From Phallus indusiatus (taxonomy: Eukaryota > Basidiomycota > Agaricomycetes > Phallales > Phallaceae), in NCBI GenBank assembly GCA_027605045.1, contig JAQFWX010000013.1:979771-1043770 (forward strand): a stretch of 64,000 nt of DNA. Reading direction: 5' to 3'. Position numbers and translations under genes: made by a program. The notes beneath the pieces were generated by a model. That model did no database searches, was not told the DNA's origin, and saw nothing but the letters and a program-made list of their open reading frames with translations. This document shows, one piece after another, positions 33,142 to 45,319 of this stretch. Within the stretch, counting starts at the first letter, position 1, and every line of letters begins with the position of its first letter.

Positions 33142-35915
33142 CTACAATTTCGCCTTTGCATTCTTTCGACTAGCTCTAATTTCTTGAGCTTTACCGCGCA
33201 AGAATCGACGTAAAATTTTTCCTTAACACAATTAGGATCGCTTTGAATAATTCACTAGTGAAAAGAATCTACTCACCTGATGGAGTTCTGGGAATAGTGT
33301 CTGTGAATTCTACACCACCAGCTAGCCATTTGTACTTGACCTTATGATCAGCCACATGCTGAAAAGATAAAACGTCTTAAAAATCAATTGGTATAAGATG
33401 AACTATAGCAGTACCTTCATGATACTTTCTTTCACCTCGTCTCCTTCTCCAGCTTCAACCCTTTTACGAGCCTCTTCACGAAGAACAACAAACGCCAATG
33501 GAACTTCTCCGCTATATTCATCAGGAATACCGACCACACCAATATCAGCAACGCTAGGGTGGTCGAGAAGATGACCCTCCAATTCTGCGGGCGCGACTTG
33601 AAAACCTCGAACCTTCATGATTTCCTGTTTTTATGAATAAACAAACGTTTAGTTCATGAATTGTCTCACAAGCAAAATTTAACGAAGCATGATTAACCTT
33701 TAAACGGTCGACGACGAACATATCCCCGTCACGGGTAAATTTGACTTGATCCCCAGAATGAACCCAACTAAAACGCGTTTTTTGTCACAGTATCTCAAAT
33801 GTCAATACAAAAAGTGATCTTACCCGTCCTTGAATGTTTCGTCCGTCCTAGAAATAGAAAACAATTCAGAATTATTCACAGCGGGGCGACACTACTAGAA
33901 TCACTCACGCTTCCTTATTGTTAGCATACCCCAAAGCTACAGAGGGCGTGCTTATGACGAATTCACCGGGTTCATCGTAACCGGCCAAAGTCCCATCCTC
34001 TTTGATTAATTTGGCTTGAACTCCGTTAAGTAATCTCCCGGCACTTCCAGGTATACCGACTCGATGCTCAACAGGGCTCTACGAAACCAGAATCGCGCAT
34101 GACACATGTTATTTTTATCATAACGAAAAATTGGGGTCGTCAGAAGGAACTCACGAATGTAACTGCCGTGGAAGTTTCTGTCATGCCATACGCTTGAATA
34201 ACTTCTGTGTCTGGAGGTACTAATTTTCGGAACTGTTCACTCAGTTCTGCTGCTACAGGTGCCGCGCCGCATATGACGAAGCGGATGCTCGACAGATCAT
34301 GCTTTGACGTTGCAGGATGCTTAAAGCGAGAAGTTAGTACTGTTATTATCAGGGAATTGAAAAGTAACATTCACTTTACAAAATAAAACCATATGTGGTG
34401 GAACGAGCCTAGAAGAAATACCAATTGCTAGGAATTGGGCAAATTGCAGGTGAATGTCCACTTACATGAGATGTGTGATTTTATATTCTTCGATGTTGTG
34501 AAGCATTTCTTCGAAGTTAAATTTAGTAGTACAGATAAAGGACATCTGAAAGTCGTTAGGCTTGACATAATACACGTGAGATAAAAAGCAAATCGTACTC
34601 CACAATATATAATCCAGTGACACTGACGAAAAACCGGTATAAGTTTTTGGGAAGAGCGTAGGTACCGACGAATCAACATACGTTTATAACAAGACCATAT
34701 ATATCTTTCAGCAAGATTCAACATAAGTTGAGGAACAGTGAAGTTCAGCTGAACACTTACGATATAACGGTAAAACTTCTCAATTTTAGTCACTGTCGAG
34801 AGACACAATAGATAAGCTAAACGTACCTCCCAAACATCTATCTCCAACTCTAATTCTTCTTCGTTCATAAACATCGTAATCTTCGGTTACTTTATTAAAC
34901 AAACTCATTTGAACGATATTTGCGATAACGGCATAATGCGGGATAGCTACTGCTTTAGGTCTGCCGGTTGTACCAGACGAGAAGGCCAGAAGTGCCAGCT
35001 TTGTTTTCCCTTCGCCCGGTGCGAGTCTTCGTTCCACATACGCAACTGGCTTTTGTAGGCCGGTAGTCACAAGGGTTGAAATGTTTGGCTCGATTTGAGG
35101 ACCGGGTGGTGGGACGGAGAAGTAAAGAATGTGAGACAACGGAATAGGTTTTTGGCCTGTTTAGCTGCAGCAACAGCAACAGTTTGCGCAGTAGGGTGAG
35201 TGATAATGAGCTTTGCGTTGGTGGTATCCAGCTGGTATACTTGTGAAGTCGATTAAAGTTAGAACTGTCGGATATTAGAAATTTGAGTACCTAGTTCCTC
35301 GACATTAAACCCGGGATTGGCGGTACTGAAATCAGATGAAGCATAGACGTGAATTATAGCCAAAATAGCACAAAAGTAAACAATAAGACTTGCGTTATAA
35401 CACCTCCGAGACGATGCACAGCCCAGAAGGCGATTACGTAGTCTAAGTGCCCATTAATCAGTCCAGGTGAAAGGGGTCCTCTTCAAGTAGTTTTACCAAT
35501 ATGGTTTGGGCTGAATAGACAGACTAAAAGAATTCAAATTTCGGACAATAAATTTCAAGACTTGCGCTCTCTTACCAACGTCATTTTCAGCTTGAGTAGG
35601 AATGAGTAATGTTCAAGCCAGAAGAAGACATGGCGAGTGCTTACATATGCCATACTGGGATGCCAACGCATTAGCTAGGCCTGTAAATGAATCCATTATT
35701 GCGTGTTCACCAAGATAGAAAACAGGTGAATAAACCGCACCTTGAACCCTGAACCTGACTTCCTCAAAACTGTAGCTTCTGCCTGTTGTGTCTTCGATAA
35801 ACCAAGGACTAGCGAGCGTATTTATCGGGCGAGATGGATGATGTCGATCAAGCATAAACTGCGGGATTGTCAAATCATCTGGAATTGGTCCTAGCGGTGG
35901 CCCAGAGTGTATCAT
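33142..35915 (-). CDS. Peroxisomal acyl-CoA ligase (ANL superfamily, 4-coumarate-CoA-ligase-like)
   Basis: This enzyme adenylates a carboxylic acid with ATP and forms its CoA thioester. The ATG at 35915 starts [20 protein letters not shown]. The core motifs are present: A3 as [19 protein letters not shown] (about 34940-34990), A5 as [12 protein letters not shown] (about 34160-34200), A7/A8 as [13 protein letters not shown] and [15 protein letters not shown], and A10 as PRTPSGKILRR with the catalytic Lys. The protein ends in AKL, a consensus type 1 peroxisomal targeting signal. Short introns are numerous, and exon borders between 34400 and 34900 are only partly clear. Medium-chain fatty acids or phenylpropanoid acids are both plausible substrates. 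Confidence 0.87.
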
Positions 35916-36662
35916 GGTGAGGCGTTAAACGATAGTTTCAGAAGGTTAGGCAATCCATAGCCGTGTTGATACGACGCCGCCATCATGCTCGCTAATACTC
36001 TCTGTGCCGTTCTTTCGCCGGCATTTCGCAGATTTTATGGGCGTCTAAGTTTCAGGTTAGTTGTACATAGGACACCATAAGCTAACGTAAGCAACTTGCT
36101 ATTTTTTTTTAGTCGTGCGACTATAATTGTACTTCGATCAGCTTGAATCCACCCAGTGGCCATCGCCGCCAAACCTATATATATATTTAAGTCCGATTGT
36201 GTTTTTTTTTATTTCGAAAATCTTTTCATTTACAAATCAGCTTGGCCGGCGAAGAGAATGTTTTCCCAACGGGCCACGCGCTAAAATCAAAAGTGATATA
36301 TCCTCGACATTCTACATACCAGTCAATTCGCATGTTTGAATTTGACGGCCCTACTCAATTAATCCTCATCACATGTACGACCTCCAAGATGGATATGTGG
36401 AGAATCTGATCCAAGACTCGGAACTTGAACATCTCCTGGCTCCATATGAATTTCCAAGAAGTTTCTCAGGCTTCGGGGTCTATCCGGGCCTGCTAGGCAC
36501 CAATGACGAGAAGCATGTGGTTCATTATGGAATTCTAATCTATATACTAGGTTTTCGGATAAGGAGGGTCTGCATAAAAGCAGCATCCGATCAAAGAAAA
36601 GGAGGGCGAGGGCGTTTCTCGTTATCTCTTCCCCCACACGACCCGTTGGGCTGCTTTTCACG
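35916..36662. other. Divergent promoter region between the ligase and nucleoside transporter genes
   Basis: No gene is seen. The stretch 36173-36193 is a TA run (tatatatatatt) that could be a TATA-like element but is far from the ATG at 36663. The frames here on either strand lack coding features. Confidence 0.4.
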
Positions 36663-39206
36663 ATGTACTCTGAAGGTGCTATACAATCGAGTTCCGTTCA
36701 CGACCTTGAGCGCCAGTCTCCCTTGTCTGAAAAAGATGTCATCAAGAAAGAAATCGTTACCATTCCGGCAGACAACAATAGCTCTGTTGACGGCGAAGAG
36801 AAAACGAGCTCGTCCCCATTCTCAAAACATCTGAAACCCCTCACCCTTGTTGTAACTGCTATTGTTATACTTGGATGGTGGATTTCAGCAACAATTATCC
36901 CAGCGACGAGACATAGATGGATTGTTCAAACGGTTTTTGCCTGGGTATACGCCTTTATCTCGTTCTCCGCCTATTCCGGCTACTTCATTTACATGCAATT
37001 CTAGTTTTTCATTCTTCTCATCTTCTTCCAATTCGTTCCCAGCAGCATTTTTTGGAATCCTCTTGTCGCAATTTACGAACCCACTGTCTCTAGGCCATTC
37101 TTCCGTCTTCCTTATCATGTTCGTCTCACGTTGGGCTGGGCATGCTTGCTCGGCATCGTTTTTGGCTCTGCGTTCGGCTTCCCTCTTCCTGGTGTAAGTA
37201 CTCTCCATAATCTATTAGCTGGTATATACCAAACCTTTCATAGGACCACAGCACCAACTTCGGTGACCGTGCCATTTCCGTCTTGGGTCTTTTCGTGTTC
37301 CAATTCTGTTTCTGGGCTTCCTCAAAGCACAGAAGCCGTATTCCCTGGTCGGTTTCCAATTTAACTTTCACATCATCTTGAGCCCGACCTGTTATTTTTT
37401 TCCTGTCCCGTTTAAATAAACAAATTAGGCCCACTGTCATCATCGGCCTCTTTTTCCAACAAGCTATCGCTCTCTTTGTCCTCAAAACGGATGCTGGTTT
37501 CAGCATTTTCAACTGGATTGCCACGCTGGCCGCAGATTTCTTGACACAAGCCAACATAGCTGCCGAGTTTTTCTTTGATGCGGAAACTATTGCCAAACAC
37601 TGGTAAGTCCTGCTTTTTTTCTGCCAGCACCGCGCGCTGAATGAAATGCTTTTCAGGTTCTTTATTAATACGGTGGGCTATTTTTCGCAAACAACGTGGC
37701 TTTATCTTATCTCACCTGTCTGTCACGTCATCGACAGCTTTCGGCTATCATTTTCTTTATCGCTTTCGTGCAAATGATGTACTATGTATGTTCTCCTGGC
37801 TTTTATCTTCGCCGAGAGCTAGGGACGCCATTTACATTCTTTTTATAGCTGGGAGTTATGCAATTTATTATAAAAAAATTGTGAGAATATTCTTAAAAAA
37901 AAGTGTCTATCTCACCTAATAGTCTCACTTCTGTAGCGCGTATTTCTTCTTCAAGACTATGAATATTTCTGGCGCGGAAGCAGTTGTTGCCGCTTCATCA
38001 CCATGGATCGGCCAGGGTGAATCCGCATGTCTCGTTCGTCCCTTTGTCGACCTAAGCACCGAGAGCGAAATGCACCTCTTCATGGCAAGCGGTGGGCTAT
38101 TTTACTATTCTCCCACGAGACCAGTTCTCCTCAGACTGACACTTAGGCTTTTCTACCATATCCGGGTCAGTCCTTACTGCATACATTGCACTCGGTGTCC
38201 CACCCCAGTAAGGTCCACCCTTTCCCTCAAAAATCAAGTCCATGAACCTTTTTCTTTTCAGAAACCTTGTCACGTCCTCTGTCATGTCTATTCCTGCCTC
38301 AATCGCTATTTCAAAGATGCGCATACCCGAAATAGACGAACCCGTGACAAGAGGACGGGTAGTCGTCGATCGCGGACAAGACGAGAAAGGCGGACCTCCT
38401 GTTAACGCCCTTCACGCTTTCAGCAGAGGGGCCACATTCGGTTTGATTGTCGCTGGTCAAGTCTTGTAACCTTTTTCCACTTTTTGGTATCAACCATGTT
38501 TTCTCACATTATGTGCAAGAACCAACGTACTTACTGTTCTCGCCCTGGTATACACTATCAATGGATTGCTCACCTGGATCGGTCGTGGATTCGGTATCCA
38601 TCAGCTCACTTTGGAACTGATCCTTGGTTATGTGTTTTACCCTGTCACATTCTTCATGGGTGTTCCCCGTCCTGAAATTATCCAAGTCGCGCGTCTTCTC
38701 GCGACCAAGTTGTATGCCAATGAGTAAGTAATTTCGGTTCCTTAGTCACCTCTGATTCATTTTACTTGTTCAGATTTGTTGCATACACGAACCTTCACGC
38801 CATCATGCAGAGTTCTACTCCGCTTTCCCCACGCGCTTTTACTATCGCATCATATGCCCTTTGTGGATTTGCAAACCTCGGTATATCTCAACTTCTAGCT
38901 AGAAAAATGAGGTATTCTGAGCTTTCCCCTTCCCCTTTCAGGTTCGCTTGGCGTCCAAATTGCCGTTTTAAGTACACTTGCCCCATCTCGTAGTCGCGTG
39001 GTCGCTCGCATTGCTCCAAGTGCGATGGTTTGTGGTTTCGTAAGTGACCTCCGTCCTCATTGGGGAAAGGCTCCTGATCTCTGAGATAATTTTACGTAGA
39101 TTGCCACAATGCAAACTGCCGCTATTGCGTAAGTCTTTTCGAACCCCTTTTGGCATATTCGCACCTGAATTGGATCTTCTTTTTTACCAGAGGCATGTTG
39201 GTTTAG
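36663..39206 (+). CDS. Concentrative nucleoside transporter (CNT family)
   Basis: This plasma-membrane symporter takes up nucleosides with an ion gradient. The ATG at 36663 starts a hydrophilic, charged N-terminus of about 65 residues before the first helix ([20 protein letters not shown]). The first intron is 36945-37004. The family core motifs are present: [33 protein letters not shown], a charged loop, then [14 protein letters not shown] and [20 protein letters not shown]. This last block is the CNT signature (NEFVAY...ALCGFAN). The final short exon (39191-39206) adds GMLV. About eight to ten introns interrupt the gene, so parts of the helical core are split between frames. CNT genes are patchy in fungi and absent from baker's yeast. 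Confidence 0.88.
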
Positions 39207-39864
39207 AACATGTAATAAAACGGCGAATGTCTTTTCCTCTTGGTCGATGGCAACTAAATACGATAAGTCGGGGTAAACACGAATCGCTCCACGCGATGAC
39301 GCCAAGTTTTGTGATGAATCATGATGAAATGAGCTTCAACTAAATTAGAGCCTCTCTTGATGTACATATCAATTTACATATCATCATTATGCGCTCTCAA
39401 TAAATCGAATATTAGTTACTGCAGTTCTGTTCCATCCGGCTTTAAATTAAGGTTAGGTCGTTGGTATGTGGATACTATAATACGCCTTGATGGAATGTAT
39501 GCGGTGTCTACTTTCTTTCATATCATATAAAAATCACAACAATGTTCGGTCACACAGAGTTTACATAAAAGCCACGAAGTCAACACTGAATATATTGGTG
39601 ACCAAAAGAAGAAAAAACGACAATTTTAATGCTACAAAAACAAATTTTCGTAACTTCAACCCGTGAAAGATAATAACCAACCTACAAATTAAACGCAAAA
39701 AAAACAAGCTACGAAATGGAAATGTTTATCTATTTTTTCCCTCGAGATTTCACGGTTAATCGTTTACCAAACAAAGAATGAGTTTTACAAAAGCACCAGA
39801 AATTCGTCTAGTTATCTCGGGGAGCTTTCATGTTTATCCCCGTCTTTAGGTGTGAATACCCGTT
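39207..39864. other. Convergent AT-rich intergenic stretch
   Basis: This holds the 3' flanks of the nucleoside transporter and the EEP-family gene. A small frame overlaps 39044-39343 but has no recognisable motif. Nothing else is seen. Confidence 0.4.
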
Positions 39865-41623
39865 TTATACTATCGGGAAGTCTCCAGGTTGGAAGGTAAC
39901 TGTGGCGTGAACGGGACGATGGTCCGACAGCCATAACCCATCGTCTGAAAGACTCTCTTCGACTCCATAGGTTTCAGATATCCTGATTAAGGAATTAACT
40001 TGAAAACAAATAAAGGGAGTTTTGAGATAATTACCAGCCACCATTTGATCCTCCCATGATGAAATCTATTCTCTTCATATCTGTAGTATCGCCGTAGGGG
40101 TCGAATCCGGTAAAAGTGGCATAATGACCGAATTGCTCATCCCCTGGGGTCACCGTTTTGAAATCTACCATTGAGAAATTTGCAACGTTGTCAGGAACTG
40201 GGAATCTCTCGAGGAAGGTACTATTGATGGCGAGCGGAGGCGATGCACCAGTACTATATAAGAATTTTTGTTTGTAAACGGAAACCAATAGAAGTTTCGT
40301 GAAGAAATCAAGTTCAACGCACATGATTAGGTATGCTCCATTTGTGCAAGAGTTACAATCCGTAATAGTCAAATTGACGGCAACAGAGTTAAAATCTCCG
40401 AAGAGTATGACAGGCTAACGAGATTTGAATGAAGTGTGTTATCAAACCAGGACAAATCTTCACTTACGCGCCCAGTAGTATGTGCCTCAAATTTGGCACG
40501 ATGCAGAATCAAACTAGCACCAACTTCACGGCCAGCATCACTTTGGTCGTCCCAGTGGGTTGCCATTGCGGTGATCAGACCGGCCGGGGTATTAAAGTGC
40601 CCCGTGGTGCCTAACCAATGAAGATTCAGTTTTTCATTCAGTGTTCTCTGTTGCTTTGCAACTCACAAATTCTGGGGTTTCCGGCTTGGGGAGCCTTGGA
40701 TCCAACGTCGAAAGGCGTATTGGACAACCAGAATGTGTCCGCATCAATTAATTGGATCGAATCTGTATTCCAGTAGACTATACAATATCGTTAAGCAAGG
40801 ACATTGGTTCAAAAACTGGTGACATACGAGGCCCAAATTCATTGTCGAAAGCGCCGGAGGCATTGTCAGTAGTGTTGTCCGCACGCTAATGAAGTTTGGG
40901 GTTTGTCTAAGATCGCTTATAAAAATGAAAACAAAAAATCTCACCGCAACACCGAAATGGTCGAATTGCGAGCCTAGAATCGTCTGTACATCATCCACTT
41001 GCCTAACCAGGGCTTCTTCGATCGCTACATGCGGGGTTTTATCAAAAAGAAAGAAAGAAATTGGAAATGAATCAATAAAGAATTACCAAAGAGATCAACG
41101 TTGTGACGCTGAATCATTCTCACTAATGGAATACGTCGCTGACTCCAGGGACGTTCTCCGGTGTTAGGATAGTAGCTGGCTGGGGTGGAGATGTCCTTCT
41201 TAGATGCTAAAGCATCAATGCTCTCTGCAATGGTGACATTGTCGGGCTCGCTGTCAAATCTGATGTTCATTTGCATAACGTTGACAGTAAAGTTCTGACC
41301 CGCGGGAGGTGTTGGAGAAGATGTTGGGGAAGATGTGGGAGCAGATGTGGGAGAAGATGTCGGGGAATGGGTGGGAGAAGATGTATGAGAATGAGTAGGT
41401 GAAGATGTGGGGGCATGAGTAGGCGAAGATGGATGAGGCGGGGATGGGTGAACTGGTGAAGGATGAATTGGCGAAGGATGAATTGGTGAAGGTGGGTGGA
41501 TTGGCGGGGGCGGGGAGGCGGCTGGTGGTGAGGAGGGGAAGGAGGTTTGGATGGAGGGAAGTTTGTCGTCGCAGCAAGCCCAAGCGTTGCGAACGCTAAA
41601 AGAATGAGATGAGAGGAAATCAT
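39865..41623 (-). CDS. Secreted endonuclease/exonuclease/phosphatase (EEP)-fold protein
   Basis: This is probably an extracellular metal-dependent phosphodiesterase of the DNase I/sphingomyelinase-like superfamily. A Pro/Ser/Thr/His-rich linker (about 41290-41530) separates the start from the catalytic domain. The domain reads FTVNVMQMNIRFDSE at its first strand, then DHFGVA, TFWLSNTP, the metal-ligand region PVILFGDFNS (about 40390-40420), and ends with RIDFIMGG and LSDHRPVHATVTF, where the Asp-His pair is the family hallmark. The ATG at 41623 opens a good signal peptide (MISSHLILLAFATLGLAA), but in a frame one base off from the linker and domain frame, with no suitable intron between. The start exon is therefore unresolved. 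Substrate (DNA, RNA or lipid) cannot be told. Confidence 0.8.
41290..41530. repeat. Degenerate short tandem repeat encoding a Pro/Ser/Thr/His linker
   Basis: The sequence is built from degenerate units of 12-15 bp that encode SPIHPSP-type and then SPTSSPT-type repeats in the minus-strand domain frame. All three minus-strand frames are open across it. Such tracts vary in length between strains and could be where a frame slip occurred. Confidence 0.7.
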
Positions 41624-44600
41624 TGTTCACAGCGTGCACACTTTGGGTCGTCCAGTAAATGGATGATGATTTTCATGCAAATGCTGCTCCATTTTATACC
41701 ATAATTTTTCTGAAAGACTGAATTCAACGCATTCGAGTTTTCCCAAAGTTCAGCTCGCAAATCTTCACACACTATGCCAAAAATAATTCATATCGAAGTC
41801 GCCCTATTTTGGTCGCATGTGTAGTTATTTCAAAGGCACATGGATAAATAATCTTTATATGCACGTTCTTCGAGTATGTCAACGAAAATTATAATCAGAA
41901 GCAGTAATGAGCAAGGGTCATACCAAAATGTAGAGGATATGTATAAACTCGAACCCCGTGATGAACCCGTTGGCGTGAGAAAGAGATTAAGACTGGCCGT
42001 TACCCGAGTTTGACGATAGTAACTCAGCCACTGACTGTGTTTACGCTCCCCAGAGTGATAAGAAGATTGAACACGTTCGTTATAAATAAACTGTTTTTCC
42101 GATAAAAGGCAACCACGTTGATTCCAACCTTTACCTTGGATAGCTGTTATTTTCGTCCGTAAGCTTTCGGCATGTCAGTTCATGCTTAAAATTTTGATCT
42201 TCTAATTTCTGTAGATGGAGTTGGTAGATATTCTGCGACATTTTCGGAAAAATGACCTTAATTTCAGTTACGAAAATCAAGTCTCAGTCAGCAAACACCC
42301 TGAGGGGCGTGTATAACGTGTACTCGCCTTCCAAAAACGTCTCAAAGAATACTACTTTGGATGATTATTATCATGCCATGTTCCGGTCCGAAAATTTTGG
42401 GTAATCAATCAAGAATTCGTCGAAGAGTAATGTTCCAGCCAGACACATTCGACGAAGAGGTAAACCCCCCGATACGTACTGTCAACTTCCATCCTCTTTC
42501 TCCGACTGGGAATAAGTTCCTTGTTGCTGTATCTTGTTGATGATCTCGCAACCCTAAATGTTGGACATGTTGCTAGCACGCATGATCTACGACTTCAACG
42601 CAATTTTAAGGTGGGGGTCTGCTCTTTCAAGTATGAAATGTAAGTACCTTTTAATCCTGTTGTAAACTTGCTACGTCTCCAATTACCTCCTTGCGTTCAT
42701 TCATCCAGGAGGCGACAGACGACCCCAGTATGCGGAAGACTAGCATCGATGAAGTTCCGGGTTCAAAAGGGTGCGATCCGAGTAACCCCAACTTCAATAG
42801 AGTTCTAGAGGCACCATGATCACAAACCATACACAGTGATCATCTGTGTGGCGTTGGTATGGCTTCCAAAACGCTTTAAATACTGGGCCAGTCGCCGGGT
42901 TGACCAAGTGGGGCTATACGGGCAACCAGGACTCTTCTCTTTCTTGGCATGGTCCACTGTATTGAATCTCTTGGCATGTGTGGCACCGCCGATCCTCTCT
43001 AATAAGTATAGGCTGTGGCGTGGCAGGAAGTCGACGTCCTGACCTTCCATGAGCCAACTCGGGAGAATGGCAATGAATTGATAGGACCCCGGGCATTATC
43101 GATATGAACGTTTGTCTCTTTATGGAATTCACGTTTCGGTCCTGATGTCTCCCTCAGTATTGATGAACTGTACGAGCAGAAAGTGTGACCTGGCTATACG
43201 AAGCAATTGGAAGGTATGGCATACCAATATCGCCAAACGGTTTGGGTTGATAAAAAGCACCTCAAGGCTTGAGAGTTGAGAGTTGATTTTACGGAGCAAG
43301 AGGCTAAAACCAGAGACTAACAAAGAAGAAGGCAAAAGCGTTCGCTGAACTCTGCCAATACTCGCAGGACGAAAGTAGAGATCTTCACCATAGAAGCAAC
43401 GTCAGATATATTGGTGCATTGCTAGTCCCGGATTTCGCCTGCGACTAAAAGTTCTTAATTCCGTTCTTTAAGTCTACGTTTTGGATGAAAAAAGGCCCTA
43501 TGGCAACTTGAACTTAGTACTCAGATTGTTTCCGCAAATTATGTAGAAGATACATACATTGTATGGGATATTCGACGCCCATAACCATAGCTATAACCGT
43601 ACTCGAAAGCGGAATTGGGATAGTTGTTACATATATTTACGATTGATTGACAAGCTTGATGTCTGCCATATCAGGTTCCTGTTCTCGTCTCGGATAATCT
43701 CTCATGTTGCTGCGAGAACAATGCACACAAGTGTGGCCTGTGCATGTTTACACGCTCAAGCGTAATTTTAGAGGATCGATCTTGTTAACTGTTGAGTCTA
43801 TGTAGTCATTTTATTGTATCATGCGGCAATCAGTAGAAATCGACACTTGACACCGGAGATTGACTCACCCGCATAAACTCGTATCCACGAGCTTCACTCC
43901 GTTAATTGTCAATCCATGGCGACAACGAATAGCATGATTACTTTGTCATGCAGATCGCGTCGATTTGACAGATGCAACCGAAGAGCGATTGATATTGATA
44001 CAAAAAAGTTGATTGCGAAAACTTTAGGCACGCGACTTGTCACGATGACTAAGCCCAGTCACTTGAGCTTGTCAGTGGAGCATAAGATTTACTTTCTCTT
44101 TCATTTTAGAACCCTCCTTAATCTTAATAGATATGAGAATAAATTGATTCATTCTTCAACAACACATGACATCGACGAGAAAGGAAATAACACTAGGAAG
44201 CTAAAAAAAGGGGTAAGGAATCGGGATGGGAGGAGAACGAAAGCACCAGGAGATGAATCAATGCAGGAAAGGAGACCAAGTGATGAAGACACAAAAGAGG
44301 AGAGACTAAAAATGAAACGGGTGGATGTGAAGACAAAAGGGGAAAGTGAATGAGGAAGGAAATGTGAAGAAAAAGATCTGAGAGGAAAAAAACCAAGGGC
44401 TACTAGACCAGATGAATAATGAGATATGCAATAAGAGTACAATTATTTAACAGACAACACAGCCGACAAGACAGACAGACAGGTAGACAGACAGACAGGT
44501 AAGGAGACAGATGAGACAGATGAGCGGAAGCGCTTGGATCCTTTGACTTTGATCTTTCGGGTGGTGACAGAAGACAGAGTCCGAGGATTAAAAGCTGCAA

Positions 44601-45319
44601 TTAAGCAATAAAAATGGGCAAGGGATAGAGAAAGGAAACCAGAGAAACAAAATTGACCAGAAGCAAGACCGACGGTGAAAAGGAAATCTATGAATGGGTG
44701 TCCGAGGCTAGCCTAGTCAATTGCATATGCGATGCATTCGTGTTAAGGTAGCGTCGTGAATCCAAGTGGGGTTTTGGGAGGAATGATGGGACACGTCACA
44801 AGAATGTCGAAAGTATGATGTAGCAAATCCTTCCATCATTGATTGTGGTATGTGGGTGTATAAGTTCGGGCGATAACGGTAATGAATCCATCCATCCATT
44901 CATCCAATGATCTGTCCTTTTGAACGTGGTGAGTTTATATGTGCGGGCTCTTGAGACCAGAAAGGAAATGCGAAGGAACGAGACATGATGCATGGGACAG
45001 AAATGAAGGACAGTTCCGGATGGATACAAGCAGTATTTTGATGAGAGCAAGACCGGAGACAAGCGAATACAATTCAAACAGGTGCGGAATGATCTCATTG
45101 ATCGAAGACAACAAGGTGAAATACAGGATATTGAGGAGTAATGGACAGATATGTGGTCGATGAGTGGTATGGCCCACGGGACAACAGGTACGTTTCAGAT
45201 GATGGCTTTTACATGTCGATTATACACTTGGCCTGAGGGGCTATGAATGCAACAGAGACAGATCTGACCCATGTACGTTAAGCATAGAAAGAAGAACCAC
45301 ATAGTAAAATACTACATAC
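41624..45319. other. Gene-poor stretch of 3.7 kb
   Basis: I see no convincing gene. Frames at 42820-43335 (both strands) and 43916-44353 (plus) lack domains; the last is charged and low in complexity. Around 42830-43330 broken peptide-like words appear in several frames, which suggests a decayed gene or element that I cannot name. The right part (44400-45319) has strand-biased purine runs and may be the long 3' region of the disordered-protein gene. Confidence 0.4.
44468..44530. repeat. GACA-type microsatellite
   Basis: Imperfect (GACA)n repeats with interspersed GGTA and GATGA units cover about 60 bp. They lie in the gene-poor stretch and have no coding role that I can see. Confidence 0.7.

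Noticed and set aside
43916..44353. 145-codon plus-strand open frame with ATG
   Set aside because: The peptide is charged, low in complexity and lacks any motif, intron or promoter support. The opposite strand is equally open.
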